Below are positions 12,295-23,552 of a DNA stretch of 64,000 nt, piece after piece; position 1 is the first letter of the stretch; each line of letters begins with the position of its first letter. The notes below the pieces were generated by a model. It did no database searches and was not told where the DNA came from. It was given only the letters and a program-made list of their open reading frames with translations. A program made the translations under genes and the position numbers. The DNA lies in assembly GCA_027475525.1 (NCBI GenBank), contig JAMWFC010000037.1:1664711-1728710 (forward strand), written 5' to 3'. This DNA is from Macrolepiota albuminosa. Its lineage: Eukaryota; Basidiomycota; Agaricomycetes; Agaricales; Agaricaceae.

Positions 12295-12892
12295 CTAGGG
12301 GTAAACGTATCCAGCAACACCCTCGTTGTTGTAGCCATTGTTCGCCGCAGAATCGCGCTCAGAAGCGGACGTGGTATAGAAGTGATCCGTGCCACTCGGG
12401 CTGTAAAGACGGTAGAAAGGAACCGTACCACGGCAGTCACCGTTGGGGTAAATGTACCCGGCGATGCCCTCGGGGTTGTACCCATAATTCTGCGAAGCAT
12501 AGTTGGCTTCTGAGGCGCTGGTGGTATAGAAGTGATCATTGGCAGAGGGACTGTAAAGGCGGTAGAGCGGGGTTGTTCCGGGTTCCTGGGAGGGGAAAAT
12601 GTAGCTGGAGATCCCTTCTGCAGTATAGCCGTAGCGGGCAACCGCGTTGTTGGCCTCCTGAGCATCGGTGGTGTAGAAGTGGTCGACGACTTGATTGTTA
12701 TACAAGCGGTAGAATGGGATAGTGTCGTCGGGTTTGCCACATTGGACCTAAGAGAGTGGCTTTGGTAAAGAATTGCCCACTGGAGAGAGGTACACCTACT
12801 TGACGCGCCTCGAGACCGCTGTCGTCCATCTCGGTGGGCATAGCCGAGGCGACGGCGAGAAGAGCAGTGGAAATGAGCAAAGAGAACTTCAT
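12295..12892 (-). CDS. Secreted DHFYTT-repeat protein
   Basis: Two exons, 12892-12800 and 12747-12295, with a 52-nt intron (GTAGGT..TTAG), give 181 aa. The N-terminus is a signal peptide (MKFSLLISTALLAVASAM). It is followed by a short propeptide-like stretch ending EAR. The rest is three tandem repeats of about 45 residues. Each opens with PFYRLY or PLYRLY, contains DHFYTT, and ends in a G[IV]xxYIxP-type motif. This matches a repeat family of unknown function found in secreted fungal and bacterial proteins (the DUF5648 type, as I recall). Single cysteines near the repeat starts (VQCGKPDD, NGDCRGT) could form a disulphide. Function unknown; a secreted wall- or carbohydrate-associated role is inference. 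The imperfect 13-kb direct repeat lies upstream, in what should be its promoter side. Confidence 0.8.
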
Positions 12893-13060
12893 TGTGTATC
12901 AGCTGAGTTGGATGAACTACGGACAACTTTGAGTTCGCCATCTTTTAAATACACAGAAAAGATCCATACTGCACGTCATTGAGAGCGACACAGAAGCCAC
13001 AAATTAGCGTCTGACTTACTTTGGGTAGGAGTTAGCATTCCAAAATTGCAAAGTGTAGAA

Positions 13061-13862
13061 CTTACGTTTCGGGCTTTCGTACAGTCCCTTTACTCCAATA
13101 GAGGGCATGCGGCATCGACGAGTGAAAACCCGTAGATGTCGCAAACGTGCGGATATAGAGACTAGTTTGAACATGATAAAACCGGGTTAGCAACTAACCT
13201 GATAAAGACATGAATTTTATAACTGAGAATACTGTAACTATCATTAGTTGGTAATAAATGTTATGATGAATATATACAAATGGAAAAGAAAATAGGGAGA
13301 GGGTGACTCAAAGCTCTACGCGTCCAGTAGAAATGATGGTATCATCAATACGAGATGTTCGAAGGAGTGTGACTGTGACACTCATCCCTTGCATTCCTTG
13401 CATTCCTCCTGCCAACTTACATTTCGGGCTTTCGTACAGTCCAAAGAAAGTTTTGATTGCATCCGTAATAATCATGTAATAATTAATCTCAATACAAGCA
13501 CGCAGTCAAGCACGCAGTCTGGGCATTGAGTACAGTTCCAAAAAAACTTTACTCTAATAGAGGGCATGCGGCATCGACGATTGAAAACCCGTAGATGTCG
13601 CAAAGGTGCGGATATAGAGACTAGCTTGAATATGATAAAACCGGGTTAGCAACTAACCTGATAAAGACTTGAATTTATATAGTGTATAACTTAGAATACC
13701 GTAACTATCACTAGTTGGTAATAAATGTTATGACAATATATACAAATGGAAAGGAAAATAGGGAGAGGATGGGAGGGTGATTCAAAGCTCTACGCGTACA
13801 GTAGAGATGATGGTATCAATACAAGATGTTCGAAGGAGTGTGACTGGGACACTCGTCCCAAA
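13061..13862. repeat. Imperfect direct repeat of about 310 bp
   Basis: Segment 13085-13390 recurs, with substitutions and small indels, at 13545-13862. Shared landmarks are GAGGGCATGCGGCATCGACG, ACCGGGTTAGCAACTAACCT and GAAGGAGTGTGACTG. A 28-bp lead segment (13061-13088 and 13415-13442, containing TTTCGGGCTTTCGTACAGTCC minus its last base) precedes each copy. In the second copy about 100 bp of unrelated sequence separates the lead from the body. No coding frame is shared. It looks like an old local duplication of non-coding DNA upstream of the DHFYTT gene. Confidence 0.8.
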
Positions 13863-14272
13863 ACGCGTCTCGCATTCCTTCCGTTCCTCCTCCCTGCGAA
13901 CTTACAGATTCCCGGTCACTATGGACGTCATTGTAAGTCGAAAGGGTAGACATCGGCAACCCTAATGAGCCGCGAAACAGTTGACACCATGCACTGATCA
14001 CGCCTGGTAGATATAAAATATATTTCTTTATTTCATATGATACCTAACATACCGAGGGAGGAGGAACAGATAAGAGTGAATAAGCGACACAGCGGACGCA
14101 GAGAGCCGGAGGCAAGCATGAATACAGAGTGGGAGTCATGGGTAATGAAACGTGGGTTTCTAACCAAATTAGGCTCACAGTTCGATGATGAGATACATTG
14201 TACCTAGAACACAGGCATATCTGTAGATTGAATCTCACGTTGTGGTTATGTAGATAACTGGGTATGTAGATC
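13863..14272. other. Intergenic stretch
   Basis: Sequence between the direct repeat and the methylthioadenosine phosphorylase stop. Nothing recognisable beyond the presumed 3' flank of that gene. Confidence 0.5.
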
Positions 14273-15500
14273 CTAAGCGTCCTTATCGCTGAAATATCTG
14301 GGCAAAATGTATGCAAGTTTCTTCCGCACTTCGGGGGATTGCTTTTCCGAACGAGGCATCAACGAGAATTGCATAGAGCCAACTTCCTCAGTCAGGACTG
14401 ACAGCATGTCTTGAGCACTTTCTTTCACATCTGAGAAGAGTATCGCAGTCAGAATCCTGATTTTTCAGCCGATACATCGAAAGTAACGCACTCGATAATT
14501 CCTGCGCGAGTTTCTCAAGAACGGTAGCTGCAACAAATCTACTGGTATCTGCATTTGCCTGGAGTGTCTTGAAGACATCTGCTGCGGTAACTCCAGCTTC
14601 TGCTGGGCGCCAAGAGTCGTAATCAGTTGCTGTCGCAATCAACGCATATCTACAAACCGAGGTCAGAGAGATGCCATATTATCTGAAGGACACAGATTAC
14701 CCCAACTCCGCCTCGCGAGCCAACTTGGCCTCAGGCAGTACGCTCATATTGATCAAATCACCTCCCCATTGCCTGTACATCAAACTCTCCGCGCGCGTGG
14801 AGAACTGTGGTCCTTCCATGCAAACGATCGTCTTTCCAGTATGTAGTTTAACTCCGCGGCCCTCGTCGAGCAACGCGGCACGTACACTGCCTTCCAGCCA
14901 AGCTACCCACTTCTTGGAGAATGGGTCGCCGAAAGATGCATGAGCGACGACACTTTCGTCAAAATACGTCGCTGGACGAATTCCTTTGGTGCGATCGATG
15001 ATTTGCGATGGTAGAACGAAATGACCGGGGGCGATCTCTTCGCGTAAAGACCCAACAGCCGAAAATGCAAGGATAGCGTGGGCGCCGAGCGATTTCAGAG
15101 CTGCAATGTTGGCGCGAACAGGTATGCTAGATGGATTAATGGCGTGGCCGTGTCCATGACGCGCGAGGAAAGCAATCTGAGCGCCTGAAGGGAGGCGACA
15201 GATCGTGATTGGCGCCGAAGGAAAGCCCCAGGGCTAGGTATGACGAATTCAAACTCTGAATTGAAGCGATGAAAAAGAAAATGACCGCACAGTTTCGGGG
15301 TTAACGGTCTTGCTGCAAGTCTGGTTAGCATATAAAAAATCCGACCGGAAATTGTTTAGATCACGGACACAAATGTCAAGTTATCAAGATGATAGAGACC
15401 ACTTCCACCGATGACACCAATAAGAACTATTGAAATTCACTAAACAGCTATCTTCAGATATCTAGAGATGCTGACCTTTGTCTGATTGTGATGAACTCAT
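14273..15500 (-). CDS. MEU1: S-methyl-5'-thioadenosine phosphorylase
   Basis: Six exons: 15500-15476, 15426-15369, 15312-15291, 15233-14701, 14649-14492 and 14430-14273, giving 317 aa with every junction in frame. The enzyme splits methylthioadenosine, a by-product of polyamine synthesis, with phosphate to adenine and methylthioribose-1-phosphate, feeding the methionine salvage pathway in the cytosol. Landmarks: [12 protein letters not shown] (phosphate loop) at the N-terminus, [32 protein letters not shown], the nucleoside-binding [30 protein letters not shown], and ATATDYDSW, where the Asp of TDYD contacts the purine amino group in family members. Exons 1 and 3 are only 25 and 22 nt. The order and spacing of motifs match human MTAP and yeast Meu1. 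Confidence 0.93.
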
Positions 15501-16484
15501 TTGAAGGTGAGGTGAAAGAATGATCGAACATCATCAGATCGTTTATAAAAACCTCCTCAGTCACAGTTGTCACTTGCAGGGTCACCATAGAAAAACAGAG
15601 AAAAAAATTACGCGGGACCCCTTGCTACCTACCAACTCTGGAAATGTATTTGATGAGCCTCATGGAGAACATCTGAGATCGTCAAAGAAGTCTTGTCCTA
15701 CGAAAAGTGTTGGTCACCTGTCAGATTCAGCATAGCCATTCAATTAAGTCTTCGCGCCAATTAAAGGTGGCGTTGATATTACAAGGAGATCGCGGCAGCC
15801 ACCGCAGACGATCTATAAAGGTTCAAAACCGTCCTAAACCCGAATTCATGAAACAGTTCATCGCCCGTCAAGTGCGATGTCAGAGGGCCAAGTGCCAGTA
15901 ATTACAACTGAGTACCGATCAGTCATGCTTCAACGGACACCAACCAACCAAACTGGTTCTATGTCATTGTTACAGTTATTACCATTAAATTTCTCAGTTC
16001 AGCCAAGGTGCCTGCAGTGGAAATGGCTTTCATTTTAACTCAGCTTCAATTCGTTCGGTAATTGCCACGGCTGCCTGCTGGACCCGGCACCCACGTCTCA
16101 TCTCACGAACATCTTCTCAACTTCTCTTGGCCCCAAGGGGCTCAACCCAAAAAGTCAATCCTATCCTAGCACCTCCGAGACCTCTATCGATATCGAAACC
16201 TGATCGCGGTTGAATGTCTTCCCCTTCCTATTGAATCAATCTGTTGTATAACGTCTTATCACGTCTGCCAACTAATGGTTGGATGAGTTACTGCACTGTA
16301 CTCTTTCAGACTGGTATCACACAGCATTGAAAGATAGAAGAATGCCTTCGTGATGAATAAATGACACGCCTTCCATCAGTGGAGTATTATTATCTGCCTG
16401 CTTGCGGAAAGTACTTATATGAACTGTGGAAGTAGGTGCTATTTTTTAACACCTTCAAGGGAATTCTGTCTCTCAGAATTTAGA
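15501..16484. other. Intergenic stretch between divergent genes
   Basis: Shared upstream region of the minus-strand phosphorylase and the plus-strand 7-TM gene. No protein-like frame or RNA gene is visible. Confidence 0.5.
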
Positions 16485-17944
16485 ATGGATTCTACTACCG
16501 CAGAGATTGTTCAAGAAATTGGAAATGATCTTTTGCGTGAATCTGCTGCCATTGTCGTCGAAACATTCTTCCTTGGTGTGTCTTTTTCCAGATCTATGTT
16601 CATGGACCTGCTCTAAACACTGTTTCCAGCCATTTATTCGATCTTCATGTACTTAGCTAGCCGTATACTTATGTTTGTCTGTTGAGTCTGACTTCTTAAT
16701 ACCACTACTCACGAGTGTGTTCATAGTCATAAAGGATTCAAACGAGTCCCAGTCATCACTCTTGTAGTCCTCATAACTATGTATGCCATGGCCCTAGCCA
16801 TGTGGGGTTTCGACGTCACAAATCTAGCTCGGGAAATACAGGTTACGCTCATCAATGACCCTGGGGCACCTATGGCGGACAAATATGCAGTTGCTGCACA
16901 TGACACATTCAGCCTTGTTGCCCCCCTGGATGCCATGTATTCATTCATGGTAAGTGGTGTATGATGAACACTTTGTGAACAATCAAAAAATCTATAATCT
17001 ATGTTTGTTAGTCAAACTTGGGAGACGGGATTATCATTTGGCGTGTGTATGCCCTATGGCGCCAGACTCATAGATCCTGGTTGGTAATGATTCCTCTTTC
17101 GCTTCTGGTGGGCTCTGTGGGTAAGAAAATTGTCTGTTGTGGTGTTGATTGACATACTGATAATCCTTAAAAGTATCTTCATTTTTGTTAACATACTGTG
17201 TCGCCCATCTTGGCACGCAGATTGTTGATGGTGCATTCCAAAGTCCTGCATTCTGTAAGAATGCCCAAACAGCATCTTACAGTATGGCGACAGTCACAAC
17301 TGCTGTTTCCACATTTCTCATTGCCTTGAAGACATGGTGAGCTGGTGGAGTGGTCGTTACATTCTCATCAGCTAAATGTCTGATTGACAGGGAATATAGA
17401 TGGTCAGTTAAGCCCATAGTCAGTAATGTTTCTGGTCGTGTGACTAGAGTGGAGAGATTCATGATCTTGTTGATCGAATCTGGAGTGCTTTACTTCCTTT
17501 TCTTCGTGCGTTTTTATTCCAGACCTTTCTTATCCCATAACTGACATCATCAAATCAGTTGGTGCAAGTGATTGGCAGCAATATACCGGAAGTCAAGAGT
17601 AACCCAAGACTTAGTTTCCCTTTTTTCGTTTATTCATATTCAACCAGCGTTGTTGTTGTGAGTGTTATGTATCCATTGCCCTGCTTCTCTGTTTATGAAT
17701 GTCTTTGAAGGGCCTCTATCCAACAATCATCATCATCCTTGCTCATTCAGATCATGCAGTGCTTGATGCAGTTGTCTCCTCCACTTTTATGCCATCAAAC
17801 AACAGCAATTTCCAGGGCGTTCTTCCTAGCAGTGGAAAGGGCATCCGACAAACAAGTGATATTGCGTTGTCAGCATTTAGTACTTCAACACATCACACAC
17901 ACAGTCCACATGCTCAGGAAGGGAAGCCTGTATTATCTTTATAA
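16485..17944 (+). CDS. Basidiomycete seven-helix membrane protein, function unknown
   Basis: Eight exons: 16485-16575, 16630-16672, 16727-16949, 17012-17120, 17174-17336, 17391-17505, 17559-17657 and 17711-17944. All are in frame, giving 358 aa. Hydrophobic helices alternate with short loops: SIFMYLASRIL, VITLVVLITMYAMALAMWGF, SWLVMIPLSLLVGSV, SFLLTYCVAHLG, ATVTTAVSTFLIALKTW, FMILLIESGVLYFLFFLVQV and GLYPTIIIILAHS. The cytoplasmic landmarks GDGIIIWRVYALWRQ and the final GLYPTxxxxLxHS are typical of a large basidiomycete family of 7-TM proteins of unknown function. The tail after the last helix is Ser/Thr-rich. A receptor-like role is often assumed for the family but not shown here. Confidence 0.8.
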
Positions 17945-18331
17945 TATGTATGTGCAACTCATCGCATATGTCTGTATTTCTCGTAAATCAGTTGCTGAAG
18001 TGGTCTCCTATTGTGATTTCAACTAAGCGACAAGTATGGTTAGTAATGTACTACTATATGAAACTACAATATAAAAACTAAAATCAAATTATTTATGGAT
18101 ACGGTGTGGTACAACTAAACAATTCGATTGGTAGAATGATGAGTTGCTAAAGTATGATGAATTCCCAAGCAGCAAGTTCAAAAAATTTTGGCTTTCGATA
18201 ACTCATCAAATGAAAGAAGGTGAAAACGTCGTACTTTATGGAGCAGTACCAGAAGAAATCATCAAGATGAGAAGGTGAGAGCAATCACTACACTGCGAAG
18301 TAGGGCTCGGTGAATAATTCTTCAAGAGATA
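17945..18331. other. Flank between the 7-TM gene and the transposon
   Basis: AT-rich 3' flank with no gene-like frame. It ends in the TA dinucleotide (18330-18331) that borders the pogo element. Confidence 0.6.
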
Positions 18332-18356
18332 CAGTCAACTCTGTCTTAACCCATAG
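18332..18356 (+). repeat. Left terminal inverted repeat of the pogo element
   Basis: 25 bp, a perfect reverse complement of the right end. Confidence 0.95.
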
Positions 18357-18486
18357 GGTTTCGTGGAAGCTCAAAGCTATGGGTTTTGGGAGATTATGGG
18401 GTACCACAGAGGTTGTTAGAGGGTCATATCTGGCACTTGTAGAAGAGTCACAGTGCCAATTTAAACATTATTTACTGTGTCTATGT

Positions 18487-20640
18487 CTATGTAGAACTAA
18501 AATAATTCAAAAGGCTAGTCGGCTTGAGTGACTTGAATTCATCAAGCCGAGTCTGGTGACCGAACCGTGAAAGAATACTTTCCAAGTCACGGGCAAAAGG
18601 CTCGTCAAGGTCTGAGATGAAAGATTGGAGGGTTGAAGCAGCAAGTAGAGCATCATGTCGTGATGGCTTCTTTACTGTTTCATTATCTAAATCGTCACCT
18701 CCATTGATTTCACTGCTCTCCTGTGCAGCAATCCGATCCAGGACAGATTGATAGATATCTGCTTCCGATCCTTCATTGTGCATCACATTTTCTGATGCTG
18801 GGCTTAGAATTTCGTCAATTGGCATTTGATTGCGTGCCTGCAGAACCTCAATTTCCTGGAGATGCGACAGTGAGGCCACAACCTCTCTTTCTGCTGCAAC
18901 AATGGCTTTGTCAACAGGATTCTCATGAATCAAAGCTGCAATTGGGAGGGCAGGGGTTACAGAAGGAGCTGTTGAGTTGAGAAGAGTGTCCGGCAGAATT
19001 CCTGAATGATGCCAACAATTGCGTATGGTTGATGCATCAACTTCTTTCCAGGAGATGTCAGCCAGCCGCATTGCTTCGAGAATAACATTGCTTCGAGAAT
19101 ATTGATGTCGTAGATTTTACCAGGAGTGACATTGCTGTCGTAGCGATCAATGGCCCGGTTCATAAAGCGGGCTCGATAATGAGCTTTAAAGCAGCGAATA
19201 ATGCCAGCATCCAATGGCTGGACATGTGCAGTAAGATTGGCAGCAAAATTTTCAACATGAATGTTGGTGAGGTCATCTGGGGGAATATGGGCGCTAAAAT
19301 TGTCCTGAAGGAGTAAGACATGTCGTCCAGTATGTCGCAACTTGGCATCCCATTCACGAATCCACTCCTGGTAGATTCCTGTAACCATCCAGGCCTTGGC
19401 ATTGTGGCGATAATAAAATCCGAGTTGAGCACCAGTTTTCCGATTAAATGCTCGAGGTTTTGCAGCCTTTCCGATGACTAGTGGTGGGAACTTCTCGCTA
19501 CCTGAAGCATTTGTTGTCATTGCATAAGTCAAGCGCTTCTTGTCTTCTTTGACTCCTGACATTATTCTGTCCATAAGCCCTCGGTCCGGAGGCATTCTAT
19601 GGAAAAAATAAGAATTCAAATCAGTTTGAAAAATCAACAGCACTTACGCCCAAAAGAGACCAGTCTCGTCCATATTGAAAATGTCCTTGAGTTGATATCC
19701 ATGCTTTGTGATCAGGTCATGTATGCGCTGCCGTTCATGTTCAACATCCTCACAGTTTGCTGATCTAGCCTCCCCATGCTGTTTGAAGTTGCGTAAACCA
19801 CATCGATTCTTCAATGCACTCAGCCACCCATCACTTAATGTAAGTCTCTCGTCCTCTGGCACTCCCTTCATATCTGCAAATCGCTTCCACTTCTGTCTCA
19901 GAATCTCTCCACTAAGATGAATTCCATCTGACATTGCCTTCTGTACCCAGAGTTCAAGCATCTCGTTAACCTTGGGATGCTCTGTTTGTTTGATTCGCTT
20001 TATGTTCCCAGCTCGGCCTTGTGATTGTTGATCAATATATTGCTGGCGTATTTTTGCTTCATCTTTTATCCATGACGAGACAAGGGGCTGCTTCAGAGTG
20101 AGATTGGGATAAATCTTGTCCCAGTGTTTTGCTGTCTTTCCTTGGCTATGGCCCTTTCCTTGTGCATGATGCCAGTCAAGAATTTCAACTTTCTGCTTGA
20201 CGGTTGCATTCTCTTTTTTCGTAAAAACTGGCATTGCTTTTTCCTTCTCAGCATGTGGCACAGCGTTCCGAGTTTCAGGGCCTGAAATGAATTCTGTCAG
20301 CCTTTGCAATTTAATTCAGTGTGGACCACGCACGCTTTCTTTTGTTTCCAATTGTCCTCACCACTATGTCTGCTCCAAGCTTCTTGAGCTTGTCTACCAA
20401 AGCCTTTTGCTGTGTGTCTAACCTTTCCAGCCCACGCTCATAGTCCGATGCATTTTCTAGAGCTTCAAGAACCCTTTCTTCATCAATAAAATTTGCTTCG
20501 TAATCTAACCAGTGCTCGTCAGCATTGGAAATTGGTTGTTTGTCTGTTAAACTCTTTTGAAGAGTGTTTTTACGTTCAGTAACTTGCTTTTTGAGGTGGG
20601 CAAGGCCTGATTTCAGCATCTGAAGAGGATTTTTTGGCAT
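18487..20640 (-). pseudogene. pogo/Tigger transposase broken by a 17-bp duplication
   Basis: Exons 20640-20334, 20281-19648 and 19596-18487, with introns GTGCGT..TCAG and GTAAGT..ATAG. The N-terminal part is charged and coiled-coil-like. A CENP-B-type helix-turn-helix follows: VKQKVEILDWHHAQGKG and QPLVSSWIKDEAKI, then LSDGWLSALKNRCGLRNFKQHGE minus its last residues. The DDE_1 catalytic domain has IFNMDETGLFW (first Asp), HVLLLQDNFSAH (second) and VQPLDAGIIRCFKAHYR (third). At 19070-19103 the sequence ATTGCTTCGAGAATAAC is tandemly repeated with a 17-bp period, shifting the frame after NILEAM. With one copy the frame continues into RLADISWKEVDAS and runs to the stop at 18487, for a total divisible by three (677 aa). 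The copy here should be inactive unless this is an error. Confidence 0.85.
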
Positions 20641-20946
20641 GAGGGGTTATGCCGATTGTATCGGACCACACAAATTTAACGTTGTTAACAAGATAAGATT
20701 AAATGGCAATGCTTCCGAGTGCCTTGTATATCCAACTTATTGATGATTTCTGACCATTGAAAAACATATTGACAATTTGTATCATACTTACAACCAAATT
20801 GACATATTTCGGTATAACTTATGGGTTATGACCCACCCTCTATGGCTATGGGTTATGGAGTATGGGAGGGCTACCAAAATTCCCTGCAAACGCACTCTGT
20901 GGAAGCCCAAAACCTATGGGTTTTGGCAGAATATGGGTTTATACAG

Positions 20947-20971
20947 CTATGGGTTAAGACAGAGTTGACTG
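20947..20971 (-). repeat. Right terminal inverted repeat of the pogo element
   Basis: 25 bp, followed directly by the TA duplication at 20972-20973. Confidence 0.95.
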
Positions 20972-20973
20972 TA

Positions 20974-21683
20974 GTCACTTTGATAACATTAAATGTGAAT
21001 AATGTTTTTAGGGGTAGCGTTCACAAGTGGGAAGACTGATGTCATAGTTGTCTCCTCCCCACCTGCTGTGCTGAGCATGTGGGGTTTATTGTCACAAGTC
21101 GTCTCCCTACATTTCTGGTACAGTATGGCCCCGGGAAACTCGCCCGGAAATTTCCCATGCAATAACATATATCCCCAAAAGGTAATTCTCATGTTTTCTT
21201 TTTCTTTTTTTTCCAATGCGCCGCCTCCCTTGTGCCCTACGCATGAGGCCTATGTTTTGACCTATTCTGGCATATTGTGAGAGTTAAGCATTGAGGTGAA
21301 GTCAATGATGCAGATTTTCGAGCTATCCATGCGTGTAACTACGCAATACGTAAATTTACGTTCAAAACTTATCTACAGTGCCTTGAATGCTAGAGCCCTT
21401 GTCGTCAAATCTATCAAATTTTGCTCGAGTGAGCCTCAAATCCGCAATATTATGGACCGAGGTTGTCTGACAGAGGTCTCAAGTATGCAATTTTCAAACT
21501 TAGAATTCAGCGCCAAAATTTCTTCTCAAATCCGCTATTTTGTGGACAAGGTTTATCGGGAGTTTCCCGGGCCTTATGCACGCAGGGCGTGCCAAAAAAA
21601 GAAAAGGAGGTTCGAGCGTGAGCGTGGAAGCAACGCCCAACTTCTCTCACATGGCATACATATCCTAAGCTTGAACCTCCAAC
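20974..21683. other. Flank between the transposon and the first permease gene
   Basis: Contains short open frames with no family resemblance. It should hold the promoter of the plus-strand permease gene. Confidence 0.5.
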
Positions 21684-22926
21684 ATGCTGACGTTATTTCT
21701 TTTAACGAGTTTCCTTTGGATCTACGTCCTTGCCCTTCAGCCGGATGGAAACGACAAAAAAAAATCCATCTCTCCAAAAGTCGTCATCATCTCTATGGTG
21801 AACTCCATTGCCCCTGATTAAGCCGCTCATGTCTTAAACACCACTCTAGTTCGATAGTGAAGGTGACGTATGGTATGGTATACCAGAGTTCAATCTCCTC
21901 GCTCAAAACATCACCGTCCCGGGCCTTTCACCAATCTTCCCGGACGTGCATTGCACGAATGATGGCTCCGTCTGCCAGCTCACTACAGGCGAAGCTGAAA
22001 TCAATGCTGCCACAACTATAACATCCCTTGTTCACTCTCCGTCCTTCGACCTCTCCGAAACTTATTTCATGATTGCTGGCATAGCTGGTGTGAACCCCAA
22101 GATCGCTACCACGGGTTCTGTCACCTTTGCTCGCTACGCCGTCCAAGTAGCCCTGCAAAATGAATTTGATGCTCGTGAAAAGCCTGCCGATTTTCCTACT
22201 GGCTATGTACCCCAGGGCTCTTTCAGGCCCGATGAGTATCCAGCGGAACTTTATGGTACCGAAGTTTTCGAAGTAAATGACGCTCTTAGGAAGCTTGCTG
22301 TTGGCTTTGCAAAGCAGGCCACTCTAAATGACACGATCGCGGCCCAACAGTACCGAGCCAACTACAAGAAGAACCCAGCTTTTACTGCTGGTTCTGAAGG
22401 ACCATCCGTTGTCGAATGTGATACTGCAACGTCAGACAACTTCTGGTCCGGTACACTCCTCTCCGAAGCATTTGAGAACACCACGGCCCTCTTTACAAAT
22501 GGTACCGGAGTCTACTGCACCACCCAACAGGAAGACAATGGTACCCTTGAATCCCTCATGCGTGCGGCAATGGCTGGTTTAGTGGACTTCTCCCGGATCA
22601 TCATCATGCGTACTGCGTCTGATTTTGATCGCCAATTTCCTGGCCAGACGGCTGCCGCGAATCTGTTCGGTGACCCCGGAGGATTTGTTCCATCCATCAT
22701 GAACATCCATCTCGCCGGTGTCCAAGTCGTCCAGGGCATCGTAAATAATTGGAATCCGAAGTTTAGGAAAGGTGTCGAACCCACAAATTATATCGGCGAC
22801 ATCTGGGGATCCTTGGGCGGGAATCCAGATTTTGGACCAGGAAGTATATTTGGAGGCAAAAAGCCTGTTTTTAAGTCGTTCCGTAAACTTCGTAGTGGCA
22901 TCAGGTTCGCAAAGATGGCCTCTTAA
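21684..22926 (+). CDS. Purine nucleoside permease family protein, copy 1
   Basis: Two exons, 21684-21797 and 21850-22926, joined by a 52-nt intron, give 396 aa, close to the length of fungal NUP proteins (about 400). The N-terminus is a signal peptide (MLTLFLLTSFLWIYVLAL). It is followed by PKVVIISMFDSEGDVWYGIPE, of which the first 20 residues are the family start. Further landmarks are VHCTNDGSVCQLTTGEAEIN, the AGVNPKIATTGSVTFARYAVQ segment and VVECDTATSDNFWSG. Fungal members such as Candida Nup are linked to purine nucleoside uptake. The fold is related to purine nucleoside phosphorylases, and I see no multi-helix transporter topology, so it may be a secreted or surface nucleoside-binding or cleaving protein. 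It is about 1 kb from a near-identical convergent copy; identity is highest in the middle of exon 2 and falls toward both ends. Confidence 0.88.
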
Positions 22927-23552
22927 CCTCTGATAATGGCCAAAGGAGTCACATTTAAGTCATCGACACTCAGATATATCAACTGTTTTGTGATAGTATA
23001 AATACGATTTCAGATGTGCGCGTTGTTTAACCTTCTGTGTTGTGTCCAGTGATTGCTTTCTATCAAGACTAATGCTTGAGTTTTGTTAGAACTCATTGTT
23101 CAATACATATAGAGATATCATAAGCACAGTCCTCAGGTGTGTAATATGGAGAGTGTGGGTATATTAATGTCTGGAAGTATCAGAGGTCATGCCCAAGATA
23201 TGCCAATTCTAGGTACATCATTCCTCCCTGAGAACTTGCCTTCATTGCCTAATACAATACAGCCAGATTTTGATGCTTGCTTGATTGAAGAGTTTCCAGG
23301 ACTAACTGAGGGTAAATTTACCCCGATTTTATGCCCAATCCTATTGTCAACCCCCATTGCACATTATGTGAAATCTCCAAGCACTTTGGTTACTGTATTG
23401 TTTCCTCTTCCATTGTTTTTCATCTGGATTGTTTGCAAGTTTCCAATCTCCGTGCCTATCCAGAAGTCAATTCTATAGAATTCAAATTCATATTTATGTA
23501 CAAGATTAGTGTAAATACTAATGTATCTGGCTCTGGTGATAACAAGAAAGGG
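22927..23552. other. Spacer between convergent permease genes
   Basis: About 625 bp between the two stops. One plus-strand frame (23137-23478) is open for 113 codons but resembles no family I know. The rest looks like 3' flanks. Confidence 0.5.

Larger units (their letters stand above)
18332..20971 (-). mobile_element. pogo/Tigger-type DNA transposon, complete ends
   Basis: A 2,640-bp element bounded by perfect 25-bp inverted repeats (18332-18356 and 20947-20971), which begin CAGTCAACTCTGTCTTAACC. TA flanks each end (18330-18331 and 20972-20973), the target duplication expected for the Tc1-mariner/pogo group. Subterminal copies of TATGGGTT occur inside both ends: two near the left end and at least five in 20819-20957. 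These may be transposase-binding sites. The single gene inside is on the minus strand. Confidence 0.93.
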
